Assembly: GCA_900548955.1 (NCBI GenBank)
Contig: URMQ01000078.1
Coordinates: forward strand, 1 to 7,120
Reading direction: 5' to 3'
From: an uncultured Eggerthella sp.
GTDB taxonomy: Bacteria; Actinomycetota; Coriobacteriia; Coriobacteriales; Eggerthellaceae
DNA length: 7,120 nt
A program made the translations under genes and the position numbers. Below are positions 1-6,866 of this stretch, piece after piece; the stretch's first letter is position 1; each line of letters starts with the position of its first letter. The notes beneath the pieces are model-generated. The model saw only the letters and a list, made by a program, of their open reading frames with translations, was not told the DNA's origin and ran no database searches.

Positions 1-1806
1 GGAAAGATCAATGGTGAACTCGTTGATGTAACAACGCCAGTAACCGATGGTGCTGCTATTGAAATCATTACCGATAAAAGTCCTGAGGCCCTAGGTATCA
101 TGCGTCATTCCTGTGCCCATATCATGGCAGAGGCGGTACAGACGTTATTTCCAGGAGCTCAAATTGCTTTTGGTCCTGAAACCGAAGATGGCTTCTTCTA
201 TGACTTTGAACTTTCGCGTTCAATTTCGACTGACGATTTTGAAGCTATCGAAAAGAAAATGGCCGAAATTATTGCTGCCGATGAACCTTTTGTTCGCGAA
301 GTAGTAACGCGCGATCAGGCTAAAGAAATGTTTGCGGATCAGCGTTTTAAGGCAGAGCATATTGACGATTTGCCAGCTGATGAGGAAATTAGCGTATATC
401 GCCATGGTTCATTTATTGATTTGTGCCACGGTCCTCACATTCCAAGCGCAGGAAAAATTGGCGCGTTCAAATTGATGAAAGTGGCAGGTGCTTATTGGAA
501 GGGCGATTCCAATAACGAAATGCTGCAGCGTCTTTATGGCACTGCTTTCTTCAAGAAAAAGGAACTGACCACGTACTTGCATAATTTGGAAGAAGCAGAA
601 AAGCGCGACCATCGCAAGATTGGCCGTGAACTTGGTCTGTTTATGCTTGATGAACAGGCAGGTGTTGGTTTGCCTTTGTATCCACCGAAGGGTGCTCGTG
701 TAATTCGCTTGCTTCAAGAGTGGCTTCGTCGTGACTTATATGCGCGTGGTTATGAAGAAGTTATCACGCCCCATATTTACAAGTCCGATGTATGGAAGAC
801 TTCTGGGCACTATAACTTCTATAACGAAAATATGTACTTTTTCGAAATCAATGAAGGCAGCGATGATGCTCCTCGTATGCAGGAATATGGCGTAAAACCA
901 ATGAACTGCCCAGGCCATGTAATGCTGTATAAGAACGATATTCATTCATATCGCGATTTACCCCTGCGTCTGTTTGAATTCGGTACGGTTTATCGTCATG
1001 AATTGTCAGGCGCTGTTCATGGTCTTTTACGTGCTCGTGGATTTACCCAAGACGACGCTCATGTATTCTGCACGCGCGAACAGGTAGTAGATGAAGTGGT
1101 TGCTATCCTTGATTTGGTTGACCATATCATGAAGACGTTTGACTTCACCTATGAAGCAGAAATTTCTACTCGTCCAGAAAAGTCCATCGGCTCTGATGAT
1201 ATGTGGGAGCATGCCACCAACGCTTTGAAGCAAGCTTGTGAGCGTCATAACCTTGCTTATGAAATCAATGAGGGCGACGGTGCTTTCTATGGTCCTAAGA
1301 TCGACATCAAGGTAAAGGATGCTATTGGTCGTACCTGGCAGTGCTCTACGGTTCAGGTTGACTTTAATTTGCCAGAGCGTTTTGAGCTTACGTATCGTAC
1401 GGCGGAAAATACCGAGGAACGTCCTTGGATGTTGCACCGTGCAATCTTTGGCTCAATCGAGCGTTTCTTCGGCATTTTGATCGAGCACTACACTGGTGCA
1501 CTGCCTTTGTGGTTGGCTCCTGTTCAGGTTGCGTTGTTGCCTCTTGCTGATCGTCATGTGGATGCCTGCAAGGCGCTGGCTGCAAAAATTACTGCTGCTG
1601 GTGGTCGTGTTGAGGTATATACCCAAAATGAACCAATGCGTGTAAAAATTGCTAAGGCCCAGTCTGAAAAGATTCCTTACATGGGCGTTATTGGTGATAA
1701 GGAGTTGGAACAGGGTGGTGTTTCTATTCGAGAACGTCATGAAGGTGATTTGGGTATCTGGAGCGAAGAAAAGCTACTCGACATTATTCGTGAAGCTGCC
1801 TTGTAG
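1..1806 (+). CDS. thrS: Threonyl-tRNA synthetase, 5'-truncated by window edge
   Basis: Cytoplasmic class II synthetase that activates threonine and loads it onto tRNA-Thr. The frame is open from base 1. The ATG at 100 is internal, because codons 1-33 already read as the end of a TGS domain (starting GKINGELVDV). Counting codons from base 1, the editing domain shows HxxxH at 36-40 and CxxxH at 142-146 (CHGPH), which remove mischarged serine. The catalytic core follows, with class II motif 2 at the arginine of TVYRHE (332) and motif 3 around GSIERF. The three zinc ligands that select threonine are Cys303 (MNCPGH), His354 (DDAH) and His479 (MLHR), with spacing matching E. coli C334/H385/H511. 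A C-terminal anticodon-binding domain starts near LWLAPVQ. The 601 codons present imply about 30-40 residues lie upstream. All key residues are intact, so it should be functional. No T-box leader can be assessed because the 5' region is outside the window. Confidence 0.98.
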   Translation, partial: GKINGELVDVTTPVTDGAAIEIITDKSPEALGIMRHSCAHIMAEAVQTLFPGAQIAFGPETEDGFFYDFELSRSISTDDFEAIEKKMAEIIAADEPFVREVVTRDQAKEMFADQRFKAEHIDDLPADEEISVYRHGSFIDLCHGPHIPSAGKIGAFKLMKVAGAYWKGDSNNEMLQRLYGTAFFKKKELTTYLHNLEEAEKRDHRKIGRELGLFMLDEQAGVGLPLYPPKGARVIRLLQEWLRRDLYARGYEEVITPHIYKSDVWKTSGHYNFYNENMYFFEINEGSDDAPRMQEYGVKPMNCPGHVMLYKNDIHSYRDLPLRLFEFGTVYRHELSGAVHGLLRARGFTQDDAHVFCTREQVVDEVVAILDLVDHIMKTFDFTYEAEISTRPEKSIGSDDMWEHATNALKQACERHNLAYEINEGDGAFYGPKIDIKVKDAIGRTWQCSTVQVDFNLPERFELTYRTAENTEERPWMLHRAIFGSIERFFGILIEHYTGALPLWLAPVQVALLPLADRHVDACKALAAKITAAGGRVEVYTQNEPMRVKIAKAQSEKIPYMGVIGDKELEQGGVSIRERHEGDLGIWSEEKLLDIIREAAL

Positions 1807-1820
1807 TCAGTAACGTTTTA

Positions 1821-1897
1821 GTGACTAAGTCACGTTTGTGGTTTACGTCTTCTTTTCTAAATGATACCTTTTAGGTGTCAAATAAAGCGCGAAGCGC
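1821..1897 (+). other. Three short hairpins after thrS
   Basis: Three consecutive inverted repeats follow the thrS stop. They are GTGAC-TAA-GTCAC (1821-1833), TGATACC-TTTTA-GGTGTCA (1862-1880, one G-U pair) and GCGC-GAA-GCGC (1887-1897). None is followed by a strong T run, although the first leads into a T-rich stretch (1834-1858). They may together end or stabilise the thrS transcript, but none is a textbook intrinsic terminator. Where thrS transcription ends is therefore not settled by the sequence. Confidence 0.3.
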
Positions 1898-1903
1898 ACA
1901 AAA

Positions 1904-1956
1904 TTGTTTTACGGGTTAGTTGTAAGCGTATGAAGATTACAACTAACCCAAAACAA
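1904..1956. repeat. Long inverted repeat upstream of trxA
   Basis: Perfect 13-bp arms GGGTTAGTTGTAA (1913-1925) and TTACAACTAACCC (1937-1949) flank an 11-base centre. With a two-base bulge (1911-1912) pairing continues for another 7 bp, TTGTTTT (1904-1910) with AAAACAA (1950-1956), giving 20 pairs. The right arm is followed by A-rich sequence, so it is not a normal + strand terminator, and no T run directly follows the stem on the - strand either. The centre holds TATGAA (1929-1934), a possible weak -10. The palindrome could thus be an operator around the trxA promoter, or a 5' UTR hairpin ending 34 bases before the trxA ATG. The pairing is certain from the sequence; the role is inferred. Confidence 0.6.
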
Positions 1957-1990
1957 AAAGCGTTAGCAGGCATGTGAAGAGGAGATACAA

Positions 1991-2299
1991 ATGGCAACCC
2001 AAATTACCATGAGTGAATTTCAGGAGAAAGTTCTTAATGCTTCAACTCCTGTTCTGGTTGATTTTTTTGCAACTTGGTGCGGTCCTTGCAAGATGATGGC
2101 GCCCGTTTTAGATGAGCTTGGTCAGGACATGGCTGGTTCTGCAGCAGTATATAAGGTTGATGTTGACCAAGAAATGTCATTGGCTCAGCAGTTTAACATC
2201 ATGAGTGTTCCGACCATGATTGTTTTTAAAAACGGTCAGCCTGTTCAGCAATTTGTAGGCGTTCAGCCTAAGCAAACTCTTGCTGGCGCATTGGCTTAG
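1991..2299 (+). CDS. trxA: Thioredoxin
   Basis: Small cytoplasmic dithiol carrier that reduces protein disulfides and donates electrons to enzymes such as ribonucleotide reductase. The 102-residue length is typical. The active site is W29-C30-G31-P32-C33-K34, preceded by the buried Asp24 of VDFFATW; Phe26 replaces the commoner Trp. The cis-proline Pro74 lies in SVPTM and the KNGQ turn is present. The ATG at 1991 is preceded by a strong Shine-Dalgarno sequence, GAAGAGGAG (1976-1984), six bases away, which settles the start. Upstream is the 20-pair inverted repeat at 1904-1956 and downstream an intrinsic terminator, so it is probably expressed as its own unit. The reductase gene trxB lies 122 bases further on, a common pairing. 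Nothing is missing from the fold. Confidence 0.97.
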   Translation: MATQITMSEFQEKVLNASTPVLVDFFATWCGPCKMMAPVLDELGQDMAGSAAVYKVDVDQEMSLAQQFNIMSVPTMIVFKNGQPVQQFVGVQPKQTLAGALA

Positions 2300-2321
2300 C
2301 TAGATATTCACCGATCATATT

Positions 2322-2353
2322 AAGAGGGACTTCTGTTATGAGGTCCCTCTTTT
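2322..2353 (+). terminator. Intrinsic terminator of trxA
   Basis: A 12-pair stem, AAGAGGGACTTC (2322-2333) with GAGGTCCCTCTT (2340-2351) and one G-U pair, encloses the loop TGTTAT. T residues at 2350-2353, then G and T, follow. It starts 23 bases after the trxA stop. The tail is short, so some read-through into trxB is plausible. Confidence 0.85.
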
Positions 2354-2421
2354 GTATGATACAGACAGCTATCCTTTTGTTCTTGATAGAAATACTATCC
2401 GCTAAGAAAGGACTTGTTCAT

Positions 2422-3351
2422 ATGATAGATGTTGCAATTGTTGGAGCGGGTCCAGCTGGGCTTGCCGCGGGTGTATATGCAGCACGTGCTGGCTTGTCTA
2501 CTACGTTGTTTGAGGCATTGATGGTTGGTGGCCAGCTGACATCGATTGATCATTTAGAAAACTATCCAGGATTTGCGCAAGGGGTTAATGGCTTTGAAAT
2601 AGCTTTTGCCATGCGAGAGCAAGCAGAGCGCTTTGGAGCACAGATAGTATCTGAACAAGTTGAAGCTTTGCAGCCAACGGTTGATGAAGGGAATAATCCT
2701 ATTTTTGTTCTTAAAACGCCCGCAGGTGAATATCAAGCAAAAGCGGTTATTCTTGCAATGGGCGCAAAGCCCAGACAGCTGCCAATAGCGGGGATAGAAG
2801 AATTAGTAGGTCGCGGAGTATCGTATTGCGCAACCTGTGATGGAAGTTTCTTCCGCGATAAAACTGCTGTTATTGTTGGTGGTGGTGATACCGCCTGTGC
2901 TGATGCGGTGTATCTATCACGTATCGTAAAAGAGGTTCATCTTGTACATCGTCGCGATGAGCTACGTGCAAGTGCTTGGTATGCTCACCAGCTTGATGCA
3001 CTTGAGAATGTAACTATCCATTGGAATAGTAGGGTAGTTGAAGTGGAAGAGCGTGATGGGAAGCTGGGTGCAGTTACCCTCGAAAATGTTTTGGATAATT
3101 CAAAAGAACAGCTTGCAACCGATGCGCTTTTTATTGCGGTAGGTACACAGCCAGATACCGCATGGCTTTCGGATGTGGTTGAACTCGATCCTTCTGGTTA
3201 TGTGGTTACCTATAAAGAAGGTGCAACTTCGACGGCGGGAATCTTTGCGGCAGGAGACACACGCACTACGCCGCTGCGTCAGGTAGTGACGGCAGTATCT
3301 GATGGTGCACTAGCTGCAGAAGCTGCTGCTAAATATATTGCTTCGTGGTAA
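2422..3351 (+). CDS. trxB: Thioredoxin reductase (NADPH)
   Basis: Low-molecular-weight FAD flavoenzyme that reduces oxidised thioredoxin with NADPH. From the ATG at 2422 it has 309 residues, normal for the family. The N-terminal FAD site is GAGPAG (8-13), the redox disulfide is C136-A-T-C139-D140, the NADPH Rossmann loop is GGGDTA (153-158), and HRRDELR (176-182) carries the arginines expected for the NADPH 2'-phosphate. AAGD (276-279) near the C terminus closes the FAD site. The frame stays open upstream to an ATG at 2338, but that start lies inside the trxA terminator stem and would add 28 residues before the conserved beta strand. ATG 2422 has AAAGGA (2407-2412) nine bases upstream and puts the FAD motif at the usual position. 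Its likely partner is the TrxA encoded just upstream. Confidence 0.97.
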   Translation: MIDVAIVGAGPAGLAAGVYAARAGLSTTLFEALMVGGQLTSIDHLENYPGFAQGVNGFEIAFAMREQAERFGAQIVSEQVEALQPTVDEGNNPIFVLKTPAGEYQAKAVILAMGAKPRQLPIAGIEELVGRGVSYCATCDGSFFRDKTAVIVGGGDTACADAVYLSRIVKEVHLVHRRDELRASAWYAHQLDALENVTIHWNSRVVEVEERDGKLGAVTLENVLDNSKEQLATDALFIAVGTQPDTAWLSDVVELDPSGYVVTYKEGATSTAGIFAAGDTRTTPLRQVVTAVSDGALAAEAAAKYIASW

Positions 3352-3372
3352 AATATTAGGCTGTGATTTTTC

Positions 3373-3404
3373 GAATGTGCTTTGGGACATCTCAGGGCAC
3401 ATTC
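3373..3404 (+). terminator. Hairpin after trxB, probable terminator
   Basis: A 14-pair stem runs from GAATGTGC (3373-3380) plus TTTGGG (3381-3386) to CTCAGG (3391-3396) plus GCACATTC (3397-3404). It includes three G-U pairs and has the tetraloop ACAT. It begins 21 bases after the trxB stop, where a terminator would be expected. The following sequence, TTGCTGTGT, is only mildly T-rich, so termination may be inefficient or the hairpin may instead protect the trxB 3' end. Confidence 0.5.
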
Positions 3405-3413
3405 TTGCTGTGT

Positions 3414-3535
3414 ATATAGGCTTTAAGCGCAGCAATGACGCAACAATAAGAAGCCTTTCTGTGGAACCAATAAGCAAGAAGGGTTTGCAGCTAGGCAAAT
3501 AATTAGTCATTGCAGGACTTGCTGAAAACCTATAT
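3414..3535 (+). ncRNA. Candidate structured leader upstream of prfA
   Basis: Two long arms pair across 122 bases. ATATAGG (3414-3420) pairs with CCTATAT (3529-3535). After a C/A mismatch TTT (3422-3424) pairs with AAA (3525-3527), and after an A/G mismatch AGCG (3426-3429) pairs with TGCT (3520-3523). Beyond a small internal loop, GCAATGAC (3432-3439) pairs perfectly with GTCATTGC (3506-3513). That makes 22 pairs. The enclosed 66 bases hold TTTGC-AGCTAG-GCAAA (3484-3499) and a possible CCTTT/GAAGG helix (3454-3458 with 3478-3482). The element ends 33 bases before the prfA ATG, 22 before its Shine-Dalgarno sequence. It could be a 5' UTR control element or a small RNA. I do not recognise a known class, and no promoter is obvious. 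Confidence 0.4.
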
Positions 3536-3568
3536 TGATGTGGCGATAGAGCGTGATAAGGAAGAGTA

Positions 3569-4627
3569 ATGCGCGAAAAACTTGAAAAGATTATTGAGGC
3601 ATATAAGGAACTTGAGACCAAGTTAGGCGATCCTGCCGTTTTGGCTGATCAGCACGAATACAACAAGCTAGCAAAAAGCTTTTCTGATCAGGGTCCTTTG
3701 GTTGCGAAAGCGCGTGAATATATTCAGTGCCTGGACGATTTAGCAGAGGCAAAAGAAATGCTTTCTGAGCCAGACATGAAAGAATTTGCTCACGAGGAAA
3801 TTTCTCGTATTGAAGGCGAGCTTCCTCAGCTTGAAGAAGACATCAAGATTATGCTTATTCCTTCTGATCCAGCAGACGAAAAGAATACTATCGTGGAAAT
3901 TCGTGCTGCTGCGGGTGGTGATGAAGCTGCTATCTTTGCAGGCGATTTGTACAAGATGTATTTACGCTTTGCTGAGCATCAGGGCTGGAAGGTTGAAACA
4001 ATGGATATTTCTCCTTCTGAAGCTGGTGGATACAAGGAAGTACAGTTCAAAATTACAGGCGATAAAGTGTACTCCTTGATGAAATTTGAATCAGGAGTAC
4101 ATCGTGTTCAGCGTGTTCCTAAGACGGAAAGCCAGGGACGTATTCATACTTCCACGGCTACCGTTGCGGTACTTCCTGAAGCGGATGAAATCGATGTAGA
4201 AATCAATGAAAACGATCTTCGCATCGACGTTTTCCGTGCAGGTGGTCCTGGCGGACAGTGCGTTAACACGACAGACTCTGCGGTTCGTATTACGCATCTT
4301 CCAACAGGCTTGGTGGTTCAGTCTCAGGACCAGAAGAGCCAGTTACAAAACAAAATTGCTGCTATGGCAGTTTTGCGTGCACGTTTATATGAAAAAATGT
4401 TGGCAGAACAGCAAGCTGCTGAAGGCGCAAAACGTCTTGCGCAAATCGGCTCTGGTGATCGTGCTGAAAAAATTAGAACCTACAACGCACCTCAGGATCG
4501 CGTAACGGATCATCGCATTGGGTTTAACTCAACCTACAACGGAGTACTTATGGGTGATTTGCTGGGTGAAGTTATTACGGCACTTCAGGCAGCAGATCGT
4601 GCTCAGAAACTCGAAGAAGCAGTTTAA
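3569..4627 (+). CDS. prfA: Peptide chain release factor 1
   Basis: Cytoplasmic class I release factor that reads UAA and UAG in the ribosomal A site and triggers peptidyl-tRNA hydrolysis. At 352 residues it has the usual RF1 length. The N-terminal helical domain is followed by the stop-codon reading domain with the RF1-type tripeptide P184-K185-T186 (RVPKTESQGR), where RF2 would have SPF. The catalytic loop is GGPGGQ, with GGQ at 228-230. The residue after the glutamine is Cys231; in the family this position is usually His or Ser. The start is ATG 3569, with AAGGAAG (3558-3564) four bases upstream. The stop is TAA, one of its own target codons. prmC begins nine bases later, so the two are translated from one message and its product modifies Gln230. 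A structured element lies upstream at 3414-3535. Confidence 0.98.
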   Translation: MREKLEKIIEAYKELETKLGDPAVLADQHEYNKLAKSFSDQGPLVAKAREYIQCLDDLAEAKEMLSEPDMKEFAHEEISRIEGELPQLEEDIKIMLIPSDPADEKNTIVEIRAAAGGDEAAIFAGDLYKMYLRFAEHQGWKVETMDISPSEAGGYKEVQFKITGDKVYSLMKFESGVHRVQRVPKTESQGRIHTSTATVAVLPEADEIDVEINENDLRIDVFRAGGPGGQCVNTTDSAVRITHLPTGLVVQSQDQKSQLQNKIAAMAVLRARLYEKMLAEQQAAEGAKRLAQIGSGDRAEKIRTYNAPQDRVTDHRIGFNSTYNGVLMGDLLGEVITALQAADRAQKLEEAV

Positions 4628-4636
4628 AGAAGTATC

Positions 4637-5575
4637 GTGGCCTCTACTGACATTTGGACTATAAAAGCAGCTCTTGATTGGACTGTTGGCTATCTTGATC
4701 AGAAAGGTGATCCTAATCCTCGCCTTTCTGCGGAATGGCTTATGGCGGAAGCAACAAAGCTTTCTCGTATAGAGCTGTATGTCAATTTTGACAAGCCTCT
4801 TTCTATGGATGAACGCGATGTTTTGCGCACTTTTGTTGCGCGTCGTGCGGCAGGGGAGCCGTTGCAGCTTATTAGTGGTACCGCGCCTTTTCGTTACTTA
4901 ACTCTAAAGGTTGCGCCTGGTGTATTAATTCCTCGTCCAGAAACTGAGGTGCTCGTTAGCGAGGCGTTAGCGGAGCTTCATTTGCCTCGAGTAGCGAATT
5001 ATGTTCATGAAAACGAAGAGGGCGAAGAACTTATTAGCGCTGAGTTGCCTTCTCTTTCAGTGATTGATTTATGTACGGGGTCAGGATGTATTGCGTGTGC
5101 TATAGCAAGTGAATATCCTGCCGCAAACGTACTTGCTCTTGATATTGCTGATGAAGCTCTTTCCTTGGCTCAGCAAAATGTGGATGAGCTTGGCCTAAAT
5201 GATCGAATTGAAGTTCGCGAAAGCGATTTGTTGCAAGGTATTCTGCCTGAAGAACAGGGCAGTTTTGATTTGCTTATTTCTAATCCGCCTTACATACCGA
5301 CAGAAGTATTGGAAACGCTCGATAGGGAAGTGACGGCTTTTGAGCCTCGCTTGGCGCTTGATGGCGGCGTGGATGGACTCGATCTTGTTCGAACGTTCTT
5401 GCCTGATGCCTTCAATGTTCTTCGTCCTGGAGGAATTATGGCGCTTGAGCTGTTTGAAGGGCATCTCGAAAAGGCAATGCAACTTGCTAGCGATGCTGGA
5501 TTTGAAAAGGTGCGCATGGTTAAGGATTTGGCGAATCGCCCTCGTGTTTTGATAGCTCTAGTTCCTGTAGCATAG
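4637..5575 (+). CDS. prmC: Release factor glutamine N5-methyltransferase
   Basis: SAM-dependent methyltransferase that methylates the GGQ glutamine of RF1 and RF2, raising termination efficiency. The N-terminal part is a small helical release-factor-binding domain. The linker motif IPRPETE is at 98-104, the SAM-binding motif I D144-L-C-T-G-S-G150 follows, and the catalytic NPPY is at 216-219 (LLISNPPYIP). It has 312 residues, compared with 277 in E. coli. Part of the excess is an acidic segment at about 119-139, between the IPRPETE region and motif I. The start is GTG 4637 with a weak AAAGAAG (4626-4632) overlapping the prfA stop, which suggests translational coupling. In many Gram-positives a Sua5/YwlC gene comes next; none is seen here. 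Confidence 0.96.
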   Translation: MASTDIWTIKAALDWTVGYLDQKGDPNPRLSAEWLMAEATKLSRIELYVNFDKPLSMDERDVLRTFVARRAAGEPLQLISGTAPFRYLTLKVAPGVLIPRPETEVLVSEALAELHLPRVANYVHENEEGEELISAELPSLSVIDLCTGSGCIACAIASEYPAANVLALDIADEALSLAQQNVDELGLNDRIEVRESDLLQGILPEEQGSFDLLISNPPYIPTEVLETLDREVTAFEPRLALDGGVDGLDLVRTFLPDAFNVLRPGGIMALELFEGHLEKAMQLASDAGFEKVRMVKDLANRPRVLIALVPVA

Positions 5576-5644
5576 GGAATGATATCCGACGTCAGCTGCG
5601 GCGTTGTTTACCGGTATTAGCAGGTTCTTTTAGCAGAGGGATCA

Positions 5645-5746
5645 ATGACACGCATAGAGACGATATGGCTCTTGTTCTTATCAGGTTTCAGTAGCGCAGG
5701 GATAAATGGCGATGAGTTTAATCTTTTGTTTTATGGGGTAGAGTAA
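5645..5746 (+). CDS. Possible 33-residue membrane microprotein
   Basis: A small open frame lies in the gap between prmC and the PNP gene. It starts at ATG 5645, with GAGGG (5636-5640) four bases before it, and ends at TAA 5744-5746. It begins MTRIE, then has a hydrophobic stretch from about residue 7 to 20 (IWLLFLSGFSSAGI), then a polar and acidic tail (NGDEF near 21-25, ending GVE). This would suit a single short membrane-spanning peptide. I recognise no family. It is in the same frame as prmC, beyond the prmC stop and a further TAG, so it could also be chance. The short length and lack of codon evidence keep confidence low. Confidence 0.25.
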   Translation: MTRIETIWLLFLSGFSSAGINGDEFNLLFYGVE

Positions 5747-5800
5747 TAAGCTCAAGATTCTACAGCGGTAATTAGAAGCAGCAGGATAAGGGATGTGCTT

Positions 5801-6652
5801 GTGAAAATGAACTCTGATTCAAATACTCGTAATGTTCTTGATGATCGCCTCGATGAATCTTGTCATGTTTTGCAAGAAAAGCTTCAGGGTCATATGCCAA
5901 AGGTCGGCATTATCCTTGGTTCAGGCCTGGGCCCTTTGGCGGAGGAAATCCAAGATGCTGTTTATGTGCCATTTGCCGAGGTTCCTTTTATGAAAACAAG
6001 CACCGCTTCCAGTCATGTAGGGCGGTTCGTGTGCGGCATGTTTGCAGGGAAGTGTGTAATTGCCATGCAGGGCCGTCTTCATGGATATGAGGGTAATGAA
6101 GCATGGGAAGTAGCGTATCCTGTTTGGCTTATGCAGCGTTTAGGAGTATCTATTCTTATTACCACGAACGCGGCAGGAGCAATTAATGAATCCTTTAATG
6201 TGGGTGATTTTTGTTTGATGGAAGACCACATTAATCTAACAGGTAGAAATCCTATTGTGGGAACCGACCCTGATGGAATCGCTCCTCGATTTGTTCCCAT
6301 GAAAGATGCTTATGATCCTGAACTGCGTAGCGTAGCGAAAGCAGTTGCTCAAAAACGGGGTATTATGCTTCAAGAAGGGGTATATCTAGGACTACTGGGT
6401 CCAAGCTTTGAAACTCCTGCAGAAATTAGAGCGTTTAGAACTCTAGGGGCAGACACGGTAGCTATGAGTGTTGTCGAAGAGGTTATTGCAGCGCGTCATG
6501 TTGGCATGCGTGTACTAGGCATATCGCTTGTTTCTAATATGGCGTGTGGTATTGAAGGTGCTTCCCCTAATGATGATGAAGTGTTAGATGTAGCTAAAAC
6601 GCGTGAAGCAGATTTTATTTCTCTTGTCGAAGGTATAGTTTCAAAGATATAG
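5801..6652 (+). CDS. punA: Purine nucleoside phosphorylase, trimeric (class I) type
   Basis: Cytoplasmic salvage enzyme that splits purine ribo- or deoxyribonucleosides with phosphate into base and (deoxy)ribose 1-phosphate. Visible family marks, numbered from GTG 5801, are the phosphate loop GSGLG (40-44), GRLHGYEG (91-98), TNAAGAIN, GPSFETPAE with Glu204, and SNMACG with Asn246. The Glu/Asn pair corresponds to the residues that bind 6-oxopurines in this family, so inosine and guanosine are likely substrates; a xanthosine-phosphorylase-like preference cannot be excluded. The length is 283 residues, normal for the class. The start is uncertain: GTG 5801 has AAGGG (5788-5792) eight bases upstream. 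GTG 5795 (285 residues, with AGGA at 5783-5786) and ATG 5807 are alternatives, all upstream of the conserved core. The gene appears monocistronic, 225 bases after prmC, and I see no strong terminator behind it. Confidence 0.95.
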   Translation: MKMNSDSNTRNVLDDRLDESCHVLQEKLQGHMPKVGIILGSGLGPLAEEIQDAVYVPFAEVPFMKTSTASSHVGRFVCGMFAGKCVIAMQGRLHGYEGNEAWEVAYPVWLMQRLGVSILITTNAAGAINESFNVGDFCLMEDHINLTGRNPIVGTDPDGIAPRFVPMKDAYDPELRSVAKAVAQKRGIMLQEGVYLGLLGPSFETPAEIRAFRTLGADTVAMSVVEEVIAARHVGMRVLGISLVSNMACGIEGASPNDDEVLDVAKTREADFISLVEGIVSKI

Positions 6653-6787
6653 CGGAAACAGAGCGGGTTCTTACTAATAGGTCTATGTGTCATATTTATC
6701 TATGCGCACCGCGAAGTTTCTAAGGTCTTGGTACAGGCTTTCTTATAAAGAAACATAATAAGGACAATAGAACATTTATATTCATTT
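6653..6787. other. Gene-free stretch after PNP with nested small hairpins
   Basis: No open frame with a credible ribosome site is visible on either strand. The main feature is TTTCTT-ATA-AAGAAA (6739-6753). Its right arm can pair instead with an upstream GTTTCT (6716-6721, using AGAAAC 6749-6754), so two exclusive folds exist. A similar palindrome, TTTCTT-T-AAGAAA, recurs at 6803-6815. CATTTATA occurs twice in tandem (6773-6780 and 6783-6790). No T run follows these hairpins, so a terminator for the PNP gene cannot be called. Confidence 0.35.
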
Positions 6788-6822
6788 ATAACACGTTCAT
6801 CCTTTCTTTAAGAAATATATTG

Positions 6823-6851
6823 TTGATTAGTTACACAATCGCTCTTATATG
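6823..6851 (+). promoter_or_regulatory. Weak candidate sigma-70-type promoter
   Basis: TTGATT (6823-6828) and TATATG (6846-6851) are separated by 17 bases and match four of six consensus positions each. In this AT-rich sequence such matches can arise by chance. Its predicted start, near 6858, lies about 12 bases before motif copy 2 (6870-6882). Confidence 0.25.
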
Positions 6852-6866
6852 TGTAATAAATAAGAG
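6831..6866 (+). promoter_or_regulatory. Overlapping, mutually exclusive hairpins
   Basis: TTACACA (6831-6837) pairs with TGTGTAA (6850-6856). CTCTTAT (6842-6848) pairs with ATAAGAG (6860-6866). Each helix is a perfect 7 bp and they interleave, so they could form only alternately (or as a pseudoknot). They overlap the candidate promoter at 6823-6851, so a DNA-level meaning is equally possible. Confidence 0.25.

Noticed and set aside
1027..1437. 136-codon open frame on the minus strand within thrS.
   Set aside because: It is fully antisense to the conserved catalytic core, has no recognisable motif, and is one of many shadow frames over the real genes.
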